DNA from: Flavobacteriales bacterium
GTDB lineage: Bacteria; Bacteroidota; Bacteroidia; Flavobacteriales_D; Sanyastnellaceae
Direction: 5' to 3'
Length of the DNA: 64,000 nt
NCBI GenBank assembly: GCA_947442505.1
Contig: CANEVR010000003.1
Coordinates: 1 to 64,000 of the forward strand
The notes beneath the pieces are model-generated. The model searched no databases. It was not told where the DNA came from and was given only the letters and a program-made list of their open reading frames with translations. Made by a program: the position numbers and the translations under genes. Of the stretch, positions 8,969-16,846 are shown one piece after another; the stretch's first letter is position 1, and each line of letters begins with the position of its first letter.

Positions 8969-9878
8969 TTTCAATACTGTATTTCTTTCCCTCCTCGGCA
9001 CATTCTACCTGAGGAAAAATGCTACCTGCCTCAACTTCAAAAGCACTGAGATCTGAATATCTTGCGCTAAAGTGACCGAGAATTAATTTTTTAGCTTGAT
9101 AAAACGACGCCACTTCCGCAGCTTGTCGAGCAGTGCTATGATGGGTTTCTTTGGCGCGCTTGACATGATCTTCCAAAAAAGTAGCCTCGTGATACAACAA
9201 ATCCAAACCCATTAAATCAGCATCTGATATTTGCAAAGGCAATGTATCTGTACAGAAAAAATATTTTCTTTCTTGTTGTCTCGGACTACAAACTTCATTG
9301 GGATCTATCACTTTCCCGTCATCTCTGACGACCACTTTATCCTTTTTCAACACGAGCAATTCATCCAAGGTTAACTTATAAAACGGAATGAATGACTTGA
9401 TGATCTTTCTCTCCAAGGGTTTCTCGACAAACAGATATGCATTACACACCATACGATGCTTGACTGGAATGCTTTTCACTTTCAAAAAATCGTTCTCCCA
9501 AATCCATTCGCTGCTCTTTTTGGTCTCGACAAAATGAAGAGGAAAAGAGAGGTAAGTATCAGAAATTTTAAAGGTCAAAGACAACCATTCCTGAAGCTCT
9601 GGAGGACCCACTATGGTTAAATCCGCTGTCCTACCAAGGAGAGAGAAAGTACTTAATAAACCGATAAGTCCGTAAATATGATCCCCATGCAAATGCGAGA
9701 TAAAAATGACCTCAATGCGTTGCATTTTAATACCATACTGGCGCAATTGCATCTGTGTTCCTTCTCCGCAATCCAACAAGAAATAATGGTCACGAACGGA
9801 AACAATTTGGGCTGTGGGACGGAGACGCTGAGTTGGCGTCGCTGCTCCACAGCCCAATATGGTAATGTCAAAATTCAA
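8952..9878 (-). CDS. rnz: Ribonuclease Z
   Basis: The 308-residue protein has the metallo-beta-lactamase metal motif HLHGDH (62-67), an exosite-like insertion in the middle and the C-terminal GHFSARYSD motif typical of RNase Z. The enzyme cuts the 3' trailer from tRNA precursors. It most likely starts at TTG 9878, since this gives MNFDITILGCGAATPT, exactly the family N-terminus, and no in-frame ATG is close. That TTG abuts the TAA stop of the upstream gene with no bases between, suggesting coupled translation. Its 3' end overlaps the convergent dihydroorotase homologue by 17 bases. Confidence 0.93.
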   Translation of the reverse strand: MNFDITILGCGAATPTQRLRPTAQIVSVRDHYFLLDCGEGTQMQLRQYGIKMQRIEVIFISHLHGDHIYGLIGLLSTFSLLGRTADLTIVGPPELQEWLSLTFKISDTYLSFPLHFVETKKSSEWIWENDFLKVKSIPVKHRMVCNAYLFVEKPLERKIIKSFIPFYKLTLDELLVLKKDKVVVRDDGKVIDPNEVCSPRQQERKYFFCTDTLPLQISDADLMGLDLLYHEATFLEDHVKRAKETHHSTARQAAEVASFYQAKKLILGHFSARYSDLSAFEVEAGSIFPQVECAEEGKKYSIEIIESR

Positions 9879-10646
9879 TTAGTGCTGAACTACAACTCTC
9901 TTGGTTGATCGACTAGTTCCGTTTTGAACGCTATACAAATAAACGCCTTCCTCCCAATCTTGGGTATCCATCCACAAGGTGTTGAAACCTCTCTTTGAAG
10001 CAAATGATTTATTGTAAACCATACCTCCCAAGAGATTGTGAACTTCTACTTTCACCATTTCTGAAACAGGTGATTCAAAATTCAAATTGAAGCCATTGTT
10101 TGCTGGGTTGGGTTTTGCATTGCTCAATTCAAACTTCATGGCAGCATTTTCAATCACAGCAGTACCGTCAGTGATGGTAAGCGTATAACCTGCAAAAGCG
10201 TAATCCACAGGAACTGGAAATCCAAAAACCAATGCTGTAGCCACCACATTGATTTCAATATTGAATACGCCCAATTGGGTTGGAGTGCCTGACAATGTCG
10301 CACACTTTTGCTGGTTGGGTAAAAATGTGCAATTGGCAGGATTGCAAGCATGTGACAATCCCAAATTGCTGATGGGCAATCCGTTATTGTAAGTGATGCT
10401 TTCCAATGTTACGTTAGAAATGTTGTAACCAGCATAGGTAGGGTCAATCAGCCCCGCATCATTGGGAATCAAGAAGTACATGACTTGATTGTAAGGTTGG
10501 TTGATTACTCCGTCCGTTAAGCCAATTGCGGTATCAGGATAAACTCCATAAAGAGCTCCGCCAAAATCATACGCCAAAGGATCACATTGTGCTGTTGCTC
10601 CAAAAGACAACAATCCCATTAAAATTAAAGTGTAAAGTTTTCTCAT
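9879..10646 (-). CDS. Secreted protein with T9SS type A sorting domain
   Basis: The 255-residue protein begins with a signal peptide (MRKLYTLILMGLLSFGATAQ). Its central part has no recognised family and holds four or more cysteines around the LGLSHACNPANCTF and QQKCATLSGTP segments. The last 75 residues form a type IX secretion C-terminal domain: KPNPANNGFNLNF, then a VEVHNLLGGMVY strand and the closing GVYLYSV...STKRVVVQ. Such proteins cross the outer membrane and are often anchored at the surface. ATG 10646 is chosen over a TTG twelve bases upstream. The gene follows the STAS gene by 12 bases and abuts rnz. Confidence 0.88.
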   Translation of the reverse strand: MRKLYTLILMGLLSFGATAQCDPLAYDFGGALYGVYPDTAIGLTDGVINQPYNQVMYFLIPNDAGLIDPTYAGYNISNVTLESITYNNGLPISNLGLSHACNPANCTFLPNQQKCATLSGTPTQLGVFNIEINVVATALVFGFPVPVDYAFAGYTLTITDGTAVIENAAMKFELSNAKPNPANNGFNLNFESPVSEMVKVEVHNLLGGMVYNKSFASKRGFNTLWMDTQDWEEGVYLYSVQNGTSRSTKRVVVQH

Positions 10647-10658
10647 CTTGTTTAACAA

Positions 10659-11021
10659 TTATAATTCACGTTCTACTTCTTCCATATAAACCAAATCAAC
10701 GGCCTCATTGACTGTTGGGGTAATTTTCAACACCGTTTCCAATTGAGACAACGTAATCAGTTTTTTCACAGAATCTTGAAGACCCGTGATAACGCAAGAA
10801 CCATTTGCATCACGACACAAACGATTGGCCACCAAAATAGCTGAAAGACCACTGGAGTCAATGTAACGTGTAGAGGAAAGATCCAAAATAATATTTCTCA
10901 CTCCCGCCTTATTCTGAAGGACGATCTCACTCTTGAGCTCTGGAGCTTGAAGAGCATCTAGTTTTTCGACATTGGTGGAAATAATGACCAACTTGTCTTT
11001 GGGTTCAACAGCGAATTTCAT
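10659..11021 (-). CDS. STAS domain protein (anti-sigma factor antagonist type)
   Basis: This 120-residue protein is a single STAS domain like SpoIIAA or RsbV. The segment LDLSSTRYIDSSGLSAIL carries the conserved D-S-S-G-L turn, where the serine at 56 or 57 is the usual phosphorylation site. In known systems an anti-sigma kinase phosphorylates this serine and so controls a sigma factor; no kinase or sigma gene is adjacent, so the circuit is not identified. ATG 11021 gives the normal family start. Its own -7 box lies at 11037-11044. Confidence 0.88.
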   Translation of the reverse strand: MKFAVEPKDKLVIISTNVEKLDALQAPELKSEIVLQNKAGVRNIILDLSSTRYIDSSGLSAILVANRLCRDANGSCVITGLQDSVKKLITLSQLETVLKITPTVNEAVDLVYMEEVEREL

Positions 11022-11036
11022 TTGATGGTGTTTCCA

Positions 11037-11044
11037 CAAATATA
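11037..11044 (-). promoter_or_regulatory. -7 promoter box for the STAS gene
   Basis: Read on the minus strand this is TATATTTG, a perfect TAnnTTTG. It lies 15 bases upstream of the ATG at 11021. No clear -33 TTG was found at the usual distance. Confidence 0.55.
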
Positions 11045-11063
11045 ACGAGAATTTTCAAATTTC

Positions 11064-12008
11064 CTAACTGCGCTGAATTCCTTGCGCGAGTAGGTAAATC
11101 ACGGCCATTCTCACTGCTACCCCATTTTCTACTTGATCCAAAATGATGCTGTAGTCTCCGTCTGCCACTTCAGATGAAATCTCAACACCCCGATTAATTG
11201 GACCTGGGTGCATGACTACTATATCCTTATTGATTTTCTCAAGGCGATCTGCCGTCAAACCGTATTGCAAATGATACTCTCGCAATGATGGAAACAAACG
11301 AACGTCACCATCCTGTCGTTCCAATTGAATGCGCAACATGTTGGCAACATCGCACCAAGCCAAGGCTTTGTCAAAATTGTATTCTACTTCAACACCCAAT
11401 GAATGAATATGCTTGGGAATCATTGTACTTGGACCGCAGACCATCACCTTGGCTCCCATTTTCTGAAGGCAATCAATGTTGGAAAGGGCAACACGAGAGT
11501 GGGTAATATCGCCAACAATCAGTACTTTTTTATCCTTAAGACTGCCAAGTTTCTCACGAATGGAATAGGCATCCAACAAGGCTTGGGTTGGGTGCTCATG
11601 GGTTCCGTCACCTGCGTTGATAATGGGCACATCAATGTGTTGACTCAAGAATATGGCCGCACCGGGAGAAGCATGACGCATCACCACCATGTCCACTTTC
11701 ATGGCCAAAATATTGTTTACAGTATCCACCAATGTTTCTCCTTTCTTCACGCTAGAGGTAGCTGCGGAGAAATTGACTACATCAGCGCTCAAACGCTTTT
11801 GGGCCAACTCAAAACTCAATCGGGTTCTGGTGGAATTTTCGAAAAACAAATTCGCAACGGTTACATCACGCAAACTGGGAACCCGTTTGATGGGTCGCTG
11901 GAGCACTTCTTTGAACTCATCAGCGTGTTCAAAGATCAGTTGAATATCCTTGGCCGATAGATCCTTGATACCCAACAAATGTTTAGTAGAAAGTAGTTTT
12001 TCAGCCAT
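11064..12008 (-). CDS. pyrB: Aspartate carbamoyltransferase, catalytic subunit
   Basis: The 314-residue protein shows the carbamoyl-phosphate motif STRTR (59-63), HPTQ (139-142) and the C-terminal HPGP loop, all in the usual places. It condenses carbamoyl phosphate with aspartate, the first committed step of pyrimidine synthesis. The gene overlaps pyrR by 8 bases, giving a pyrR-pyrB operon of the kind in which PyrR regulates its own pathway. No pyrI is present. The length fits class B or C enzymes; class B types need a dihydroorotase-like partner, which makes the degenerate PyrC homologue at 7712 interesting. Confidence 0.96.
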   Translation of the reverse strand: MAEKLLSTKHLLGIKDLSAKDIQLIFEHADEFKEVLQRPIKRVPSLRDVTVANLFFENSTRTRLSFELAQKRLSADVVNFSAATSSVKKGETLVDTVNNILAMKVDMVVMRHASPGAAIFLSQHIDVPIINAGDGTHEHPTQALLDAYSIREKLGSLKDKKVLIVGDITHSRVALSNIDCLQKMGAKVMVCGPSTMIPKHIHSLGVEVEYNFDKALAWCDVANMLRIQLERQDGDVRLFPSLREYHLQYGLTADRLEKINKDIVVMHPGPINRGVEISSEVADGDYSIILDQVENGVAVRMAVIYLLAQGIQRS

Positions 12009-12555
12009 TATTTTCTTGTTGTAACAGTACTTGAGATTCCTTTTCTTTTTCAGACTTCCAAACCACCCTCACTTTTTGACCATCGTAATGATCAACACTT
12101 TTTCCAATCATCAACGGTTCAATGGGTAATTCTCTAGAAAACTTTCGGTTGATCAAAACCAACAAATCAATTTTCTCAGGACGACCATATTCCAGCAAAG
12201 CTTCAATACCGGCTCGGATGGTACGTCCGGTAAATAGCACATCATCTACCAACACCACCTTCTTTCCGTCCAAATGAACTGGAATTTTAGTGGTATGCGC
12301 AACCAACTGTTTGTTGCCTCTCCTAAAGTCGTCCCTGTAAAAGGTTGGGTCTACACATCCGTGAACAATTTGAATATCGGGGTGAATATTTCGCAATTCA
12401 TCGATAATGGCGGTTAGAAGATTGATTCCTCTGGGCTGCAAGCCAATGAGTACCGTATTTTCAAATGGATAATAATTTTCAGAAAGCTGAAGACACAATC
12501 GTTTGATGACCACACCCAATAGTCCTTCATCCAACAAAACCCGTTTCTTAGACAT
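12001..12555 (-). CDS. pyrR: PyrR: pyrimidine operon regulator / uracil phosphoribosyltransferase
   Basis: The 184-residue protein has the type I phosphoribosyltransferase PRPP loop VVLVDDVLFTGRT (100-112) and the PRG and FYRDDF segments characteristic of PyrR. PyrR proteins bind pyr mRNA to cause attenuation when UMP is high and have weak uracil phosphoribosyltransferase activity. Here the -7 box lies only four bases before the start codon, so the transcript seems to have no leader in which a classical PyrR attenuator could form, and regulation may differ from Bacillus. The gene overlaps pyrB. Confidence 0.92.
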   Translation of the reverse strand: MSKKRVLLDEGLLGVVIKRLCLQLSENYYPFENTVLIGLQPRGINLLTAIIDELRNIHPDIQIVHGCVDPTFYRDDFRRGNKQLVAHTTKIPVHLDGKKVVLVDDVLFTGRTIRAGIEALLEYGRPEKIDLLVLINRKFSRELPIEPLMIGKSVDHYDGQKVRVVWKSEKEKESQVLLQQENNG

Positions 12556-12559
12556 GGAA

Positions 12560-12567
12560 CAAATTTA
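12560..12567 (-). promoter_or_regulatory. -7 promoter box of the pyrR-pyrB operon
   Basis: On the minus strand the sequence is TAAATTTG, matching TAnnTTTG, with four bases (TTCC) between it and the ATG of pyrR. A leaderless or near-leaderless pyrR mRNA is inferred. Confidence 0.55.
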
Positions 12568-12578
12568 ATGCTTTCCTT

Positions 12579-12986
12579 TTATTCCGGAGAAATAAAATGC
12601 ATATCATCATGTTTGGATTGAATATCATTTTTCACAGCCCTAATGCGCAATGCCAAACGCAACAAGCTTTTTTCATCATGCTCCAACATCCATTGAGCAG
12701 CAGATTCGTCATTATCTGCGATTCGCGCAACCTTTTCTAGCAGAGCAAAATCAAACTTCACCAGCCACTGACAAGCTTGCTCGCGCCCCTCCGCGCATTC
12801 AACCAAGGCCATCAAATGCGGGAATTTATTGGTTAACAACCATTCTCTGGCTTCACGCTTGTGGTGCAGGGCAAAAACAAACAAAGCCAACTCAGGATAT
12901 CCATTGGACATCAACCAATCCCGGATCTCGTTGTTGCCCGTTATGGCCTCTGACCAGGCCAATATTATTTTCTCAGGATAAGCCAC
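12579..12986 (-). CDS. Small protein of four 25-residue W-L repeats, function unknown
   Basis: From the GTG at 12986 the product has 135 residues. Tryptophans fall at 24, 49, 74 and 99, exactly 25 apart, each followed by a hydrophobic residue (L, L, L, M). Every unit has the form xWL, seven or so polar residues, L, then an alanine-rich second half, which predicts two short helices per unit and a small alpha-solenoid. No signal peptide or membrane segment is seen. I do not recognise the family with certainty; it is probably a conserved Bacteroidota protein of unknown function. A longer TTG start at 13028 is possible. It ends 23 bases upstream of the pyrR start and is divergent from the DUF3078 gene. 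Confidence 0.7.
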   Translation of the reverse strand: MAYPEKIILAWSEAITGNNEIRDWLMSNGYPELALFVFALHHKREAREWLLTNKFPHLMALVECAEGREQACQWLVKFDFALLEKVARIADNDESAAQWMLEHDEKSLLRLALRIRAVKNDIQSKHDDMHFISPE

Positions 12987-13056
12987 TTGATAATTTTTTA
13001 CAAAATAAAAACAAATCCAATACAACAACCTTTATTTTGCGTTGAATTAGATTTCA

Positions 13057-14058
13057 ATGAAAAGAACAATTCTTTTTTCAATCATCATTATTTTGTCTTT
13101 TAAAACAAATGGCCAAATCATCCTTGGACCTGATGGTGAGAAATTAATCAAGAGTCCGTTTGAAGTTGTGGATCAAGGTTGGGAAGATCGAGGGGCTTTG
13201 TCCATTAACAGCACTCAAACATACCTTTCCCATTGGGCATCGGGCGGAAACAGTGCCTTTAATCTATCGGGATCTCTCAATTATGGAATCTTTTACAGAG
13301 ACAATAAGCACAGTTGGGACAATATCATCAACGCGGCCTATGGAAGATCTGTCATTGAATTGAATCAACCATCCGTCAAAACCGATGACAAATTGGATTT
13401 TACAACCAAGTACGGAAGAAGGGCCAAATACAATTGGAGTTATACCGCAATGTTCAATTTCAAAACCCAATTTGCAGGTGGATACATTTCAGGAAGTCGT
13501 GGCCTACCCGACTTGCAGAGAGGTAAAATATCCGATTGGCTTTCTCCCGCCTATTTCACAACTGCCATTGGAATGGACTATCTCCAACAACGAACAATTA
13601 CTTGCTTCATCTCTCCATTCACCGCAAAAGGCACCATAGTGAAAAATCAAACGTTGGCCGATATGGGCCAATTTGGAGTGAAGCCTGCAGTGAAAGATGG
13701 CAATGGCCAAATCATCCATCCGGGAGAAAATTTGAGGATGGAGTATGGTGCCTACATCCGAGTGGGACTCGCCAAATCATGGAAAGATCAGTACCGTTTG
13801 GATGCCAAACTGGAAATGTTCTCCAGCTACCTGAATAATCCTAAAAACATTGACTTCAACCTAGAAAGTGTTTTGGGATGTAAAATCAACAAATTCCTAG
13901 AATTTTCCGTAACCATGCAAATGATTTATGACGATGACGTCATTCTCATCAAACAAGCCGCTGGATTTAATGATAAAGGCATCGCCATACCAGAAATCAA
14001 GGGCCCTGGGCTTCAATTCAAGGAAGTTTTAGCCATTGGATTTCAATATTCTTTGTAA
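13057..14058 (+). CDS. DUF3078 outer-membrane beta-barrel protein
   Basis: The 333-residue protein has a signal peptide (MKRTILFSIIIILSFKTNGQ) and the DUF3078 hallmark LSHWASGGNSAFNLSG around residues 57-72. Alternating hydrophobic strands then run to a C-terminal aromatic end (IGFQYSL), as in outer-membrane barrels. The family is nearly confined to Bacteroidota and has no established function. Its stop codon overlaps the -33 part of the promoter for the ribosomal protein gene downstream. Confidence 0.88.
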   Translation: MKRTILFSIIIILSFKTNGQIILGPDGEKLIKSPFEVVDQGWEDRGALSINSTQTYLSHWASGGNSAFNLSGSLNYGIFYRDNKHSWDNIINAAYGRSVIELNQPSVKTDDKLDFTTKYGRRAKYNWSYTAMFNFKTQFAGGYISGSRGLPDLQRGKISDWLSPAYFTTAIGMDYLQQRTITCFISPFTAKGTIVKNQTLADMGQFGVKPAVKDGNGQIIHPGENLRMEYGAYIRVGLAKSWKDQYRLDAKLEMFSSYLNNPKNIDFNLESVLGCKINKFLEFSVTMQMIYDDDVILIKQAAGFNDKGIAIPEIKGPGLQFKEVLAIGFQYSL

Positions 14059-14082
14059 TTAAAAAGAATTTACCTATATTTG
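14052..14082 (+). promoter_or_regulatory. Promoter of the L31 gene
   Basis: TTTG at 14052-14055, 19 bases, then TATATTTG at 14075-14082: a textbook Bacteroidota promoter. It overlaps the end of the DUF3078 reading frame. The leader before ATG 14102 would be about 14 bases. Confidence 0.85.
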
Positions 14083-14101
14083 CATCCCAATTTTTAAGAA
14101 A

Positions 14102-14356
14102 ATGAAAGACGGAATACACCCAGAAAACTACCGCTTGGTTGTTTTTAAAGATATGTCAAACGAATATGCGTTTTTAGGCAAATCAACCATTAACACCAAA
14201 GAAACCATCCAATGGGAAGATGGCAATGAATACCCAGTTGTCAAATTGGAGATTTCTCACACTTCACATCCATTCTTTACTGGTAAAGTTACTTTAGTGG
14301 ATACTGCTGGACGTATTGACAAATACAACAGCCGCTTCTCTAAGTTTAAAAAATAA
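14102..14356 (+). CDS. rpmE2: Ribosomal protein bL31, type B
   Basis: The 84-residue protein begins MKDGIHPENYR and contains HTSHPFFTGK and RIDKYNSRFSKF, the hallmarks of L31 type B. It has no cysteines, so it is the zinc-free paralogue; in several bacteria this form replaces zinc-binding L31 under zinc limitation. No Zur-type operator was recognised, and in Bacteroidota the B form is often the only L31. The gene is monocistronic between a strong promoter and a terminator. Confidence 0.96.
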   Translation: MKDGIHPENYRLVVFKDMSNEYAFLGKSTINTKETIQWEDGNEYPVVKLEISHTSHPFFTGKVTLVDTAGRIDKYNSRFSKFKK

Positions 14357-14377
14357 ATTTGCGTTTTGCAAAGTTTC

Positions 14378-14402
14378 AAGGGGCTCAATGCCCCTTTTTT
14401 TG
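14378..14402. terminator. Terminator after the L31 gene
   Basis: The stem AAGGGGC (14378-14384) and GCCCCTT (14390-14396) with a five-base loop runs into a T-tract to 14401. The stop codon of the convergent xerD lies within the hairpin. Confidence 0.85.
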
Positions 14403-15290
14403 TTGATAGCGCGGGTGATACAAACCAATCTCTTCTCGCAACCGTTGTCGATCCAGGTGGGTGTATATTTCAGTTGTCGTGATGGATGCATGGCCCAACA
14501 TTTCTTGAACCGCCCTTAAATCTGCCCCCGCCTCCACCATATGCGACGCAAAAGAGTGTCTGAATGTATGGGGAGAAATGGATTTGTTTATTCCATTCTT
14601 AACTGCTTCTCGCTTAACCATATTCAGTATGGACATTCTACTCAAACGACTCCCCCGCTGATTCAAAAAGACGGTGTCTTGAAATCCATCTTTTACTATC
14701 TGGTGATTTCGCTCTCTTTCCATATAATAATTCACCCATTTGATTGCTGTGCTTCCTATGGGGACCAACCTTTCCTTATTGCCTTTTCCTAAAATCTTCA
14801 AATAGCCTTCAGAAAAAAAACAATTGGACAACTTCAATGTCAAAAGCTCCTCTACACGCAAACCGCAGCTGTACAACACTTCCAATATCGCTCTGTCACG
14901 ATGTCCCGCGGATGCAGACAAATCAACATGATCAAGCATTTGAAATACTTCCGACTGATTCAATACATCAGGCAAATACTTACCCAACTTGGGGCTATCA
15001 ATATTGAGCATGGGATTTTTAACCATGCCATTCTCCATGACCATAAAATCATAAAACGCCCTTAAGGCAGAAAGCAATCTGTTTTGAGAAGTAGCAGCAA
15101 TACCATGCTCAACGCAATACGCCAAGAAATCACGAACATGATCCTCTGTAGCATCGATGTCTTTGACACCATGATCCGATAGGTACTCCAACCATTTGGT
15201 TAGGTCAAATGCATAGGCATCTACGCTTTTCGGAGATAAGCCTCGCTCCAATCGGAGATACGTAATAAATGGTTTTAATTGATTTGACAT
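14385..15290 (-). CDS. xerD: Site-specific tyrosine recombinase XerD
   Basis: The 301-residue recombinase has an N-terminal SAM-like core-binding domain and a C-terminal catalytic domain with the full set of active residues: R145, K169, H241, R244, H267 and nucleophile Y276. The length and the motif HTFRHSFASHMVEAGADL fit XerD, which resolves chromosome dimers at dif. No mobile-element genes flank it, which favours the housekeeping role over a phage or transposon integrase. A dif site was not recognised in the window. Confidence 0.92.
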   Translation of the reverse strand: MSNQLKPFITYLRLERGLSPKSVDAYAFDLTKWLEYLSDHGVKDIDATEDHVRDFLAYCVEHGIAATSQNRLLSALRAFYDFMVMENGMVKNPMLNIDSPKLGKYLPDVLNQSEVFQMLDHVDLSASAGHRDRAILEVLYSCGLRVEELLTLKLSNCFFSEGYLKILGKGNKERLVPIGSTAIKWVNYYMERERNHQIVKDGFQDTVFLNQRGSRLSRMSILNMVKREAVKNGINKSISPHTFRHSFASHMVEAGADLRAVQEMLGHASITTTEIYTHLDRQRLREEIGLYHPRYQQKKGH

Positions 15291-15300
15291 AACCTTCTAT

Positions 15301-15331
15301 AAAAACGGAAACCCTCCACAAGGGAGGGTTT
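15301..15331 (-). terminator. Terminator hairpin between the SPOR-protein gene and xerD
   Basis: A perfect 9-bp stem (AAACCCTCC at 15309-15317, GGAGGGTTT at 15323-15331) has a five-base loop. On the minus strand it is followed by TTTCCGTTTTT-type sequence, so it would end transcripts coming from the gene at 15418. Confidence 0.7.
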
Positions 15332-15417
15332 TCAGACATCATTACCTAAACAAATTCTATATTAACCAAAGTACTTAGAGAAAGCCGTTGCTTTTCAAAA
15401 AGTATGCGTTCAATCTT

Positions 15418-16755
15418 TTACTGCACCCATTTTTGCTGGGTAATCATTAATGCTTCTTGCACCGTAATGCGGTTTCCATCTTGGTAAGCTGTTACAAATG
15501 GCCCTGGCAAATTGGGACATTCAGCCGTCAATGAAACCCTTTTATCACGGGCATCCTTGTAATCTGCATACTGTCCATGTGTCCATTTCATCCAACCTTC
15601 ATGATTCTCCACCTGACAGCTTCCTTCAAAACCAAACTTGTTCTTCCATTCTGCCTTACCAACACTGCGGTGATTGGCCAGAATCTGAACACGGTACTTT
15701 ACCCCGTTGCTCACGGAACCGTTTAATTTGGGTTCCTTATTTTTAACGGGAACATCTTTCAATCTTTCTTTTGGAGATACAACAGGATTGACAACGGGCT
15801 TGTTTTCCACAACCGCTTTGGACTGAGTTTCAATCTTTGGATTGGCCTCAGCAACGACATCCGTATTATTGGTTTCACTCTTCACCTCTTGCGTCTCCGC
15901 AGGCATAGGAACCGCTCTAGAACCCGCAAGTATGGGTATTTCCCGAGGTTGATTATCCACAACAAAACTCAACTTACCATCAATGGTCAATCCAGTCTCA
16001 GGTAGTGAATTGCATGTCAATTTGTATTTTATGGCAATCACTTCAGCTCCGGGAACTTCGAACCAAACATACTTAATGTTGGCTCCATCAACTGTTACAG
16101 TGGCGCCTCCATTTTGCATTTTGGAAATAACGCAACCATTACTGGCCCAATCTTGTAGTTTCAAAAAACCCTTTAAACCATTCAGTTTCACCAAAAGCTC
16201 TACTACAAAATCATCACCTACTTTATTGATGAAACGCTCGCAGGTAGGCAATTCATTGTTGGCATTCAATGTTGTTTTATAGGCATACGCCAACATTTCA
16301 TCTTGGGTAACCAACATTTCATTTTGCGTACTTCCTTCCTCCAAGTTGCTGGAAACAGCAATATCCTTTCTCTTGCTTTTATCAATGTAAGAGAATACTC
16401 CTGAGATCTCATTCAATCCGCCTTCAGCGCCATTCTTAACCAATTGATAGGTTATTTGAAATTGATCAACCTGAGGAAGACTCATCCAAACAAAACGAAT
16501 TTTTTGCTCAGAAAAAGTAAACGACGCACCCTTGGTTTCCATGGCACGAACAATGTATCCTTTTGGAATATTGATCTCTAACTTGGCAAATCCCTCTAGA
16601 CCCGCTTTATCAATTTTCACCTTTACGACACTCGTACCACTCTTGGTAAAAGCCATTGGGATCTCTTGCTTTACAGTAGGTTCATCCCAGTCCAAGCTCA
16701 GTAAGCTCATTAGGCTAATGGTCATAAGATGAAGTGTAATCAAGAGTATCCTCAT
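15418..16755 (-). CDS. Exported protein with two duplicated beta domains and a C-terminal SPOR domain
   Basis: The 445-residue protein has a signal peptide (MRILLITLHLMTISLMSLLS). Residues 40-128 and 181-268 are copies of one domain: GLEGFAKLEI pairs with GLKGFLKLQD, METKGASFTF with MQNGGATVTV, and KIRFVWMSLP with NIKYVWFEVP. A proline- and lysine-rich linker (275-350) leads to a SPOR-like domain at 353-432 (YRVQILANHR ... EGWMKWTHGQYADYKDA), a fold that binds denuded peptidoglycan glycan strands in cell-division proteins. A role at the cell wall is inferred; the duplicated domain is not recognised. ATG 16755 is used because longer versions would run into the divergent gene at 16847. Confidence 0.75.
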   Translation of the reverse strand: MRILLITLHLMTISLMSLLSLDWDEPTVKQEIPMAFTKSGTSVVKVKIDKAGLEGFAKLEINIPKGYIVRAMETKGASFTFSEQKIRFVWMSLPQVDQFQITYQLVKNGAEGGLNEISGVFSYIDKSKRKDIAVSSNLEEGSTQNEMLVTQDEMLAYAYKTTLNANNELPTCERFINKVGDDFVVELLVKLNGLKGFLKLQDWASNGCVISKMQNGGATVTVDGANIKYVWFEVPGAEVIAIKYKLTCNSLPETGLTIDGKLSFVVDNQPREIPILAGSRAVPMPAETQEVKSETNNTDVVAEANPKIETQSKAVVENKPVVNPVVSPKERLKDVPVKNKEPKLNGSVSNGVKYRVQILANHRSVGKAEWKNKFGFEGSCQVENHEGWMKWTHGQYADYKDARDKRVSLTAECPNLPGPFVTAYQDGNRITVQEALMITQQKWVQ

Positions 16756-16846
16756 GTTTATTCTTTTTGTCGAAACAAAAATGAAATTTGTTACCAACCC
16801 TTTTCGAATTTGTTTCAACATTTGCAAACAGCAAATTGTGAATTGA

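Noticed and set aside
11403-11960. 185-codon open frame on the plus strand
   Set aside because: It lies wholly antisense to pyrB, has no family resemblance and no promoter; it reflects the codon use of pyrB.
14385-15290. Integrase of a mobile element
   Set aside because: Length, motifs and housekeeping neighbours fit XerD, and no attachment-site repeats or cargo genes were seen.
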